Of a stretch of 48,968 bases of DNA, positions 43,166-48,968 are shown piece after piece. Under the pieces are notes generated by a model that searched no databases, was not told the origin of the DNA, and saw nothing but the letters and a program-made list of their open reading frames with translations. A program made the position numbers and the translations under genes. Origin of the DNA: Clostridium sp. C2-6-12 (GTDB taxonomy: Bacteria > Bacillota > Clostridia > Clostridiales > Clostridiaceae); assembly GCF_009928485.1 (NCBI RefSeq), contig NZ_JAABNP010000041.1, forward strand, positions 1 through 48,968, written 5' to 3'. The stretch's first letter is position 1. Each line of letters begins with the position of its first letter.

Positions 43166-44329
43166 ATGGAAAATTTTCTTTATTCAATACCAACAAAAGT
43201 TTACTTTGGGAAAGGCCAAATTGAAAATCTATCAGCTATAATTAAAGAATATGGAAATAAAGTGCTTATAGCTTATGGTGGAGGAAGTATTAAGAAAATT
43301 GGTTTATATGATGAAATAGTTAAAATTTTTAATGATAACCAAATTTCATATGTTGAAATTTCAGGTATAGAACCTAATCCTAGAATTGAAACAGTAAGAA
43401 AAGGAATTGAAATATGTAGAGAAAACAAAGTAGAAGTTGTATTAGCAGTAGGAGGCGGAAGCACAATAGATTGTGCAAAAGTCATTGCGGCAGGTGTAGA
43501 TTATTCAGGAGATTCATGGGATTTAGTTACTAATCCAGAGAAAATAGAAAAAGCATTGCCTATAGTTACAATTTTAACTTTGGCAGCTACAGGTTCAGAA
43601 ATGAATGGAAATGCTGTCATTTCTGATATGACTACCAATGAAAAAATAGGGACTGGATCTGGTAATATTAAACCAAAGGCTTCCATTTTAGATCCTGAAT
43701 ATACATTTTCAGTACCTAAAAATCAAACTGCAGCAGGAACAGCTGATATTATGAGTCATATTTTCGAAAATTATTTTCATCATACAAAAGCTGTAGATAT
43801 TCAAGATAGTACAGCAGAAGGATTGTTAAGAGCTTGTATTAAATATGGACCTATAGCTATGGAAGAACCAGATAATTATGATGCAAGGGCAAACTTAATG
43901 TGGGCTTCAAGCTGGGCTATTAACGGTTTAATATCTTATGGAAGAAGTGCACCATGGGTTGTACATCCTATGGAACATGAATTAAGTGCATTTTATGATA
44001 TAACACATGGAGTAGGTCTTGCAATACTTACTCCACATTGGATGAGATATTCTTTAGATGATACTACTGTTGATAGATTTGCTCAATATGGAATAAATGT
44101 CTGGGGAATAGATAAAAATCTAGATAAATATGAAATTGCTAATTTAGCTATAGATAAAACAGCAGAATTCTTTAAAAGCTTAGGTATTCCAAGTACATTG
44201 AAAGAAGTTGGAATCGAAGAAGAAAAAATTGAGCTAATGGCTAAGAAAGCTATGAATCCATATTTCAAATATGCATTTAAACCTCTTGAAGAAAAAGATT
44301 TAATTGCTATATATAAGGCTGCATTTTAG
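43166..44329 (+). CDS. Iron-containing alcohol dehydrogenase (butanol dehydrogenase type)
   Basis: This 387-aa group III dehydrogenase reduces aldehydes such as butyraldehyde to alcohols with NAD(P)H. The cofactor motif GGGSTIDCAKVIAA, the TLAATGSEMN segment and the metal ligands in GTADIMSHIFENYF, HPMEHELSAFYDITHG are all present. The overall sequence resembles the BdhA/BdhB butanol dehydrogenases of solvent-forming clostridia. Gly rather than Asp at the usual cofactor-choosing position (YGGGSIKK) is compatible with NADPH use but not decisive. It has its own MerR-type promoter and terminator and is monocistronic. The ribosome binding site is AAAGGAG. Confidence 0.95.
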   Translation: MENFLYSIPTKVYFGKGQIENLSAIIKEYGNKVLIAYGGGSIKKIGLYDEIVKIFNDNQISYVEISGIEPNPRIETVRKGIEICRENKVEVVLAVGGGSTIDCAKVIAAGVDYSGDSWDLVTNPEKIEKALPIVTILTLAATGSEMNGNAVISDMTTNEKIGTGSGNIKPKASILDPEYTFSVPKNQTAAGTADIMSHIFENYFHHTKAVDIQDSTAEGLLRACIKYGPIAMEEPDNYDARANLMWASSWAINGLISYGRSAPWVVHPMEHELSAFYDITHGVGLAILTPHWMRYSLDDTTVDRFAQYGINVWGIDKNLDKYEIANLAIDKTAEFFKSLGIPSTLKEVGIEEEKIELMAKKAMNPYFKYAFKPLEEKDLIAIYKAAF

Positions 44330-44439
44330 CTTTATATATTAATAAATTTATGGTAAATAGATTTTATAATTAAAAAAAGAAGATTATTAAGTAGTATCTT
44401 TTAGGTGAGTTTTTAAGAAATAAAATATGAGATACTTAT

Positions 44440-44487
44440 AAAAATAACAAGTCTATCTATATTGTGAGGGACTTGTTATTTTTTTAT
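44440..44487 (+). terminator. Intrinsic terminator of the alcohol dehydrogenase gene
   Basis: AAAAATAACAAGTC (44440-44453) pairs with GACTTGTTATTTTT (44470-44483) followed by more T. The intervening 16 bases form the loop. Confidence 0.85.
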
Positions 44488-44662
44488 ATATAGGTAGAGG
44501 AAAATATATTTATTTAAGATGTCAATAATTATATCGTAAAAGATTATAAATAAGTCGTAAAATGCAAATTAGCATATTTTTATTTATTAAAGCCTAAAAA
44601 TCATTATATTACGATATATATATTTACTGCATATAAATTACATGTTAAAGTGATATTGTAAT

Positions 44663-44736
44663 TGTTTACGTAGGCAGAAATTGAAAAAAATATATTATCA
44701 AAGGATGAATTTTTATCAGAAGTGTTCACGTTAACA
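44663..44736 (+). promoter_or_regulatory. Two LacI/CcpA-operator-like 14-mers upstream of the pectate lyase
   Basis: TGTTTACGTAGGCA (44663-44676) and TGTTCACGTTAACA (44723-44736) share TG...ACGT...CA with a central CG. The second is nearly palindromic. This is the layout of LacI-family and catabolite-responsive operators. They lie 60 bases apart and 80-155 bases before the gene. The rest of the 44488-44816 gap is AT-rich, with a small dyad ATGC-AAATTA-GCAT near 44563-44576. Confidence 0.45.
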
Positions 44737-44816
44737 AGGTTGCTACAAGGATATATATGAAACAATCATAAATTGTAAATATTAAAATTTTATGTTAATA
44801 AAAGGGGGAAAACACT

Positions 44817-45821
44817 GTGAAAAAAATTAAAAAACTATGTATGATTGCTGCATTAGGAGCAATAGTTACAGGAGGAAGTTTATTACCAAGCACAACAGCT
44901 TATGCAGCAACAAAAGACGTTAAAGCTGGAATGAATTTAAAAAGTATTGTAGAAAGTGCTAAAGCTGGAGATGTTATTAATGTTGTTGGAACTGTAAAAT
45001 CTGATACAGTAAATGTTCCAGCAGGTGTAACAATAACAGGAAAGTCTGGAGCTGGTAAAGTTGATTTTTCTTCAACTTCTGGAGATTCAGGAAAAGGATT
45101 TGTAATAAAATCTGATAAAGCAACCATCACAGATTTAGAGGTTTATAATGCAGCAGATAATGGAATATTTATAGATGGTGGTACAAATGCTCATCTCACA
45201 AATTTAAAGGTTCATAATAATCATGATGCAGGTGTACAATTATCAAATGGTGCAGCCAATAACATATTAAATAATGTTTATTCTTATAGTAATGCAGATG
45301 CAAAAGGAGAAAATGCCGATGGCTTTGCAATAAAATTGCACTCAGGTAAAGGGAATACATTAACAGATTGTACAGCAGAAGGAAATTCAGATGATGGATA
45401 TGACCTATATGCTGCACATGGTGCCGTAACTTTTACAAGATGTAAGGCAATTAATAATGGAAATTGTGGAGGAATAAAAGGTGATGGTAATGGATTTAAG
45501 GTTGGAGGAATAGATAACAAAACTCCAGGAGAAAAGCCACATGCTGATGCTTTAAACCATGTACTTATCGATTGTACAGCTACAGGAAATACAGGAGCTG
45601 GATTTGATAGAAATAATCAAACTGGTGTTGTTACAATGAAGGGGTGTATTGGTAAAAATAATGCTTTAGGTAATTTTAAATTTCCTGCTAAGGGAACACC
45701 ATCGGCTTTAGGCTACCAAGTTACATTTGGTACAGCAATAATTGACTCTTGTACATCTGCTGGCGGAGGCAAAAATGATATTTCAGGAGCTAAATTAGTA
45801 GGAAATTGTACAGGCTTTTAA
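44817..45821 (+). CDS. Secreted pectate lyase-like right-handed beta-helix protein (PL9 type)
   Basis: This 334-aa exported protein has a signal peptide cleaved after TTAYA (about residue 30). The mature part is a repetitive right-handed parallel beta-helix with short GI/GV-N turns (TDLEVYNAADNGIFID, LTNLKVHNNHDAGVQL). The segments ENADGFAIKLHSGKGN and NSDDGYDLY match the calcium-binding and catalytic-lysine region of family 9 pectate lyases, which cleave polygalacturonate by beta-elimination. The GTG start follows AAAGGGGG. Two operator-like sites lie upstream. The agr locus follows directly, so quorum control of this enzyme is an attractive but untested idea. Confidence 0.88.
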   Translation: MKKIKKLCMIAALGAIVTGGSLLPSTTAYAATKDVKAGMNLKSIVESAKAGDVINVVGTVKSDTVNVPAGVTITGKSGAGKVDFSSTSGDSGKGFVIKSDKATITDLEVYNAADNGIFIDGGTNAHLTNLKVHNNHDAGVQLSNGAANNILNNVYSYSNADAKGENADGFAIKLHSGKGNTLTDCTAEGNSDDGYDLYAAHGAVTFTRCKAINNGNCGGIKGDGNGFKVGGIDNKTPGEKPHADALNHVLIDCTATGNTGAGFDRNNQTGVVTMKGCIGKNNALGNFKFPAKGTPSALGYQVTFGTAIIDSCTSAGGGKNDISGAKLVGNCTGF

Positions 45822-45850
45822 ATAAAATAAACCTTTTTATAGATTAAAAG

Positions 45851-45900
45851 GTGTTAAAATATTGGTAATCGTGGTATAATCTTCATGTGTTAACGGTAAT
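45851..45900 (+). promoter_or_regulatory. Extended -10 promoter of agrD with flanking direct repeats
   Basis: TGGTATAAT (45872-45880) is an extended -10 box about 80 bases before the agrD start; a clear -35 box is lacking. GTGTTAA occurs at 45851-45857 and again at 45887-45893, and GGTAAT at 45864-45869 and 45895-45900. The repeats flank the -10 box and may be binding sites for an activator such as AgrA, but this is inference. Confidence 0.5.
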
Positions 45901-45958
45901 AATAATCTTTTGATATAGTTAATATATAAAATATTTATGAATATTAGGAGGAGTTTAC

Positions 45959-46099
45959 ATGAAAACTAACAAATTAAAAAACTTTTTAGCATTGTCACTT
46001 TCTGCTATTGCAATGGTGGTTGCAGCAACTTCATCAACTATGTGTTGTGTATATTTTGAAGAACCTAAGATGCCAAAATCTTTATATAAGGTTGATTAA
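45959..46099 (+). CDS. agrD: AgrD-type cyclic autoinducer peptide precursor
   Basis: This 46-aa precursor begins with an amphipathic hydrophobic leader (MKTNKLKNFLALSLSAIAMV), then the core TSSTMCCVYF and an acidic, proline-containing tail EEPKMPKSLYKVD. The tail EEPKMPKSL lines up with DEVEVPKEL of S. aureus AgrD, including the shared Glu, Pro-Lys and Leu. This puts AgrB cleavage after Phe33 and Cys29 at the thiolactone position. The result would be a five-residue ring C-C-V-Y-F with a second Cys inside. The gene has AGGAGG upstream, its own extended -10 promoter and a shared terminator. It lies on the opposite strand from agrB, agrA and agrC, 2.2 kb from agrB, which is an unusual arrangement. 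Confidence 0.9.
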   Translation: MKTNKLKNFLALSLSAIAMVVAATSSTMCCVYFEEPKMPKSLYKVD

Positions 46100-46110
46100 A
46101 CATAAATGTT

Positions 46111-46169
46111 CAAAAATAACTACACTTGATATGTAATTTTAAGTTATATATCAAGTGTAGTTATTTTTG
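46111..46169. terminator. 22-bp bidirectional terminator between agrD and agrC
   Basis: Twenty-two bases at 46111-46132 pair perfectly with 46148-46169 around a 15-base loop, with A runs on one side and T runs on the other. It serves both the rightward agrD and the leftward agrBAC transcripts. Confidence 0.9.
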
Positions 46170-46178
46170 AATTAATTA

Positions 46179-47495
46179 TTAATTATTAATTATTAATTCT
46201 TGTTTAAAAACACAATTATTGATTGAAGTACTAAATAGGACGTTATTATAGCGTTTGTTAATTATTTTCTTTATATTTTTTAAGCCAATCCCTCTATTTT
46301 CGCCTTTTGTAGAAAAGTTTTTTTCATAAAGCTTATGTATAGGAGGCGTAGAGCTTAAACATGAATTAGAAAGGTTTAATATAATTGCATTATCAGTTTT
46401 TATCATAGCAAAGTGAATAAATTTATTATCGCATAAAATACTGGCTTCTATAGCATTATCAAGTAAAATACCAATAATTCTACAAAGATCGATAGTACTC
46501 ATGCTAATATGTTCAATATCATCTAATAATTCTATTGATACACTTATTCCTTGTGAATGAGCTGTGCTAAATTTTGAAGATAATAAAGCTTTTAAAGGGC
46601 CTATTTTTATATGAGATAAAAGGGAAAGAGATATATCTTTGCTTATAATTATATTACTTTCAGGTAATAATTCGTTATAATAAAAACTCTTTAATCCAGA
46701 AATATCTTCTTTTTCTATATACGTTTCTAAAGTAGAAAGTATATTTAAGTAATCATGCCTAAAACTTCTTAAATCTGAATACATATTTTCAATCATATTT
46801 GTATAGTCTCTTAGTTGTAAATACTCCTTCGCTCTATATTTATTAACTAAGCTATTATAACTATAGTACATTATTGCGATAACAAAAATAAAAAATAAAA
46901 ATAAAGTTATTGTATTAAATAAAATCATAGAACTATCCCAAGAAACTACATAATTATATATAGTGGTTTCATATATTGTAAATGCAATAAGTATAATACT
47001 AAATAAAAATGTGACAAAAAGTTTTTTAGGAATTTCAAAACTAATATCATTTTTATTAAAAAAATTAAGAATAATTAATCTAATTAATTTACTAAGTATA
47101 AAAGTAACAACAAAAAGAAGAATTTGAGAAAATAAATCTAATATTGAATTGTTACTTATATCCATATGAGTATATCCTAATAGAGATATAAACACTACAC
47201 CTGTAATACCATCAGAAATACATATTAACATCCAAATTAAAATTGTCAAGATGATTGAAATAAGAAGTTTTTTGTAAATTATAAATAAGTAAATAAATAC
47301 AAATATAGGTATCAAAAATAGTAAGTTATTTCTGTTAATAATAAACAAATAGCTATTTATTATATATACTAAAATAGAATATGTAAACAGCATTTTCTTA
47401 TCTAGGGTTGCAAAAAAGGTGAAGTTCAATACTGGAAGCAAAAAAAGTAAAACCACAAAGAATGGGTAAATAATATTAATTATTAATTCAGACAC
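46179..47495 (-). CDS. agrC: AgrC-like sensor histidine kinase
   Basis: This protein of about 438 aa has six or seven N-terminal membrane helices (about residues 1-210) that form the peptide receptor, followed by a coiled linker. The phosphorylated His sits in RSFRHDYLNIL (about residue 245), the typical AgrC/GHKL motif. The C-terminal ATPase has GILLDNAIEAS and GENRGIGLKNIKKI. The start is uncertain. GTG 47495 lies 13 bases inside the end of agrA with AAAGGGG upstream. A TTG at 47537 in frame would lengthen the overlap to 55 bases. The last codons contain an AATTATT repeat. It should sense the AgrD-derived peptide and signal to AgrA. Confidence 0.92.
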   Translation of the reverse strand: MSELIINIIYPFFVVLLFLLPVLNFTFFATLDKKMLFTYSILVYIINSYLFIINRNNLLFLIPIFVFIYLFIIYKKLLISIILTILIWMLICISDGITGVVFISLLGYTHMDISNNSILDLFSQILLFVVTFILSKLIRLIILNFFNKNDISFEIPKKLFVTFLFSIILIAFTIYETTIYNYVVSWDSSMILFNTITLFLFFIFVIAIMYYSYNSLVNKYRAKEYLQLRDYTNMIENMYSDLRSFRHDYLNILSTLETYIEKEDISGLKSFYYNELLPESNIIISKDISLSLLSHIKIGPLKALLSSKFSTAHSQGISVSIELLDDIEHISMSTIDLCRIIGILLDNAIEASILCDNKFIHFAMIKTDNAIILNLSNSCLSSTPPIHKLYEKNFSTKGENRGIGLKNIKKIINKRYNNVLFSTSINNCVFKQELIINN

Positions 47496-48214
47496 TTCTT
47501 TAACAGCCCCTTTAAGTATCTTATAGATATGTAACAAATTTCACCATTATGCATTATTACAACCATATTTTTTTTATCAATATTTTTAATGTTTTTGGTA
47601 TTTACTAAATAAGATCTATGAGTTTTATAAAAATCAGAAGGTACCTTTTTTTCAACATCCTTCAAGGTTCCGTAAAATTCTGATTGACCGTTTAGAGTAT
47701 GTACACAAATTTTATGTTCTGTATCAGCTGTTTCAAAGAATAAAATATCATCAAAATCTAAAAAGACAATATTGTTTCCAATTTCTAAGGAGAACTTGTT
47801 TTCATTTTTATTTTTAATTGCTGTTAAGTTAGTACTAATTGCCTTGAGGCATTCTTCAACCTTTGTAGTTATAGTATTAATATCTCCCTTGATTATATAA
47901 TCAAGAGCTTGTACTTTATATTGAAAAGTAAGTAAAGTTAATTCAGCATGACCTGTTAAAAATACAATATATCCGTTAGGGTCATGAGTTCTTATTAATT
48001 TAGCAAGGTCAAATCCATTAAGTTCACTATTTAAATCAACATCTAAAAAATAAATACAACTGTTTTTAGATGTTTCAATATGGGTTACAACCTCGTAAGG
48101 ATCATTTGTTGAAAGAGCAATTTGAAAATCGTATTTTCCTATCTTACTATTTAAAATATCTTCAAACTTTTTTCTTTCATTTTTATCATCTTCACAAATT
48201 ATAATATTAGTCAT
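47483..48214 (-). CDS. agrA: AgrA-like LytTR response regulator
   Basis: This 243-aa regulator has a receiver domain with the acid pair CEDD (residues 7-10), phosphoacceptor Asp58 in YFLDVDLN and Lys near 107, then a C-terminal LytTR DNA-binding domain. That domain shows ILFFETADTEHKICVHTLNG and FYKTHRSYLVNTKNIKNID. LytTR regulators bind pairs of direct repeats, usually just upstream of agr promoters. The start at 48214 follows GGGAGG; the frame extends to 48241, but that would include the binding site. It is 53 bases downstream of agrB and overlaps agrC. Confidence 0.94.
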   Translation of the reverse strand: MTNIIICEDDKNERKKFEDILNSKIGKYDFQIALSTNDPYEVVTHIETSKNSCIYFLDVDLNSELNGFDLAKLIRTHDPNGYIVFLTGHAELTLLTFQYKVQALDYIIKGDINTITTKVEECLKAISTNLTAIKNKNENKFSLEIGNNIVFLDFDDILFFETADTEHKICVHTLNGQSEFYGTLKDVEKKVPSDFYKTHRSYLVNTKNIKNIDKKNMVVIMHNGEICYISIRYLKGLLKKCLN

Positions 48215-48267
48215 AAATTTTCCTCCCAAAAGTAGTCTCATTTTTTATATTTATGAACACGTGTACA

Positions 48268-48867
48268 CTAGTAAATGTTCTTATAGTTATTAGTTTTTTT
48301 ACCAAATAATCTATATACAATTGGTGTAATAACTAGAGCGGCTTCTAAAATACCAAAAGTAATTAAGTTAGTATATATTTTGCTTTCAATTACAAAAATT
48401 GAAATAAAGAAAGCAATAACAATTAAAATACTTTTTATTTTTAATTGTTTTCTTAATTTTTTACTAACAAGAGGCCGTTCTTCAGTATCTCCAGGAGCAT
48501 ATAAAAATACAAGCAATAAGCTTAATATAAAAATAATTGTTTGTACCGCTGTATTTAAAGGAAGATACAAGCTTAAGTAAACGTTACCTAAAAAAAGGAT
48601 GTAATTAACGATAATGCATTGTAAAGTCGAATTGGCATGAGCTCCAGAAGCAAAACTTCTAAGAAATGCAAAAACTAAAAATGCTATAAGCGTATATTTA
48701 AATACGCCTAATAAATATGCTGTTCCAAGTAAAATAATTGATTTTGATATATCAAGCATTATCACCTGTAAGCCATAATAAATTTTTTCGGCGTCTTCAT
48801 CTGACGTTGAAGTATTATCTTTTATAAATTGTAAACATAAGTTGCTTAATTTTTTTGTAATTATCAT
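48268..48867 (-). CDS. agrB: AgrB-type peptide-processing membrane protease
   Basis: This 199-aa integral membrane protein cuts the AgrD tail and forms the peptide thiolactone. His77 in SGAHANS and Cys84 in TLQC have exactly the spacing of the catalytic His77 and Cys84 in S. aureus AgrB. Several helices are visible, and the C-terminal half has PLVSKKLRKQLKIKS before the last helices. It is the first gene of the minus-strand agrB-agrA-agrC set. Its partner agrD is not next to it, in contrast to usual agr operons. The ribosome binding site is weak (AAAGGA, about 15 bases upstream). Confidence 0.95.
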   Translation of the reverse strand: MIITKKLSNLCLQFIKDNTSTSDEDAEKIYYGLQVIMLDISKSIILLGTAYLLGVFKYTLIAFLVFAFLRSFASGAHANSTLQCIIVNYILFLGNVYLSLYLPLNTAVQTIIFILSLLLVFLYAPGDTEERPLVSKKLRKQLKIKSILIVIAFFISIFVIESKIYTNLITFGILEAALVITPIVYRLFGKKTNNYKNIY

Positions 48868-48968
48868 AAATTATACCACAAATCCTTTCCAGGTAAAACT
48901 TTCCCTTAATATGATGTTTGAGTCAAGTAAAAGTTGGCAATAATTTCGCTCGATTTATTATCCATTAT
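48868..48968 (-). promoter_or_regulatory. agrB upstream region (truncated by the window edge)
   Basis: On the minus strand this holds TTTACTTGACTCAAAC and a weak Shine-Dalgarno AAAGGA. A TATAAT lies directly before the start codon, too close to be the promoter. No clear promoter or LytTR repeat is complete inside the window. Confidence 0.3.

Noticed and set aside
44900..45520. Several minus-strand frames inside the pectate lyase gene
   Set aside because: These are shadows created by the regular codon pattern of the beta-helix repeats.

Overview
The window is a low-GC (roughly 28-30%) Firmicute chromosome segment with strong AGGAGG-type ribosome binding sites, ATG/GTG starts, a tyrosine T-box and clostridial gene families: agr quorum sensing, an iron-containing butanol-type dehydrogenase, a giant 2-hydroxyacyl-CoA dehydratase activase fusion, and choline-binding-like cell wall repeats. 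The best fit is a solventogenic, saccharolytic Clostridium of the C. beijerinckii / C. saccharoperbutylacetonicum type. That assignment is inferred from gene content and codon use, not from a database match. No rRNA, tRNA, CRISPR array, transposase or phage module was seen.

Layout. 1-3.6 kb: the tail of a probable transketolase, a DUF4867 protein, an L-fucose/arabinose-isomerase-like protein and an FCD-type GntR regulator whose promoter carries an 18-bp palindrome and runs straight into a terminator hairpin. 3.7-7.2 kb: a polar amino acid ABC transporter with two tandem paralogous binding lipoproteins, a permease and an ATPase. 7.3-7.7 kb: a dense array of an imperfect 41-bp repeat that also occurs singly near 0.13 kb and twice after recX at 14.1 kb. 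7.7-15 kb: metallophosphoesterase, SDR reductase, a PhoR/OmpR-type two-component pair, M16 peptidase, recX and a membrane-anchored transglutaminase-like protein. 15-26.4 kb: TPR protein, the 1439-aa activase fusion, a phosphodiester glycosidase with a beta-propeller-like partner, a sensorless chemoreceptor-like protein, an unknown anchored protein, a Nudix hydrolase and a secreted transglutaminase with cell wall repeats.

26.4-34.3 kb: tyrS with its T-box, an AI-2E family exporter, and the divergent ppx / ppk pair with a PhoP-box-like repeat between them, i.e. polyphosphate breakdown and synthesis under probable phosphate control. 34.5-38 kb: a membrane-anchored LivK-like binding protein translationally coupled to a large Cache-HAMP-PAS histidine kinase without an adjacent regulator. 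38-41.7 kb: an AraC regulator divergent from a GH31 alpha-glucosidase. 41.9-44.3 kb: a protein with an internally duplicated DUF6033-like domain, then an alcohol dehydrogenase behind a MerR-type promoter with a 19-bp spacer.

44.8-48.9 kb: a secreted PL9-type pectate lyase followed by an agr quorum sensing locus in an unusual layout. agrB-agrA-agrC lie on the minus strand, while a 46-codon agrD lies alone on the plus strand at the far end, convergent with agrC and separated from it by a 22-bp bidirectional terminator. The AgrD core has twin cysteines (CCVYF) before a canonical EEPKMPKSL recognition tail. This detached agrD, its unusual predicted peptide and the dispersed 41-bp repeats are the observations I consider most worth follow-up.
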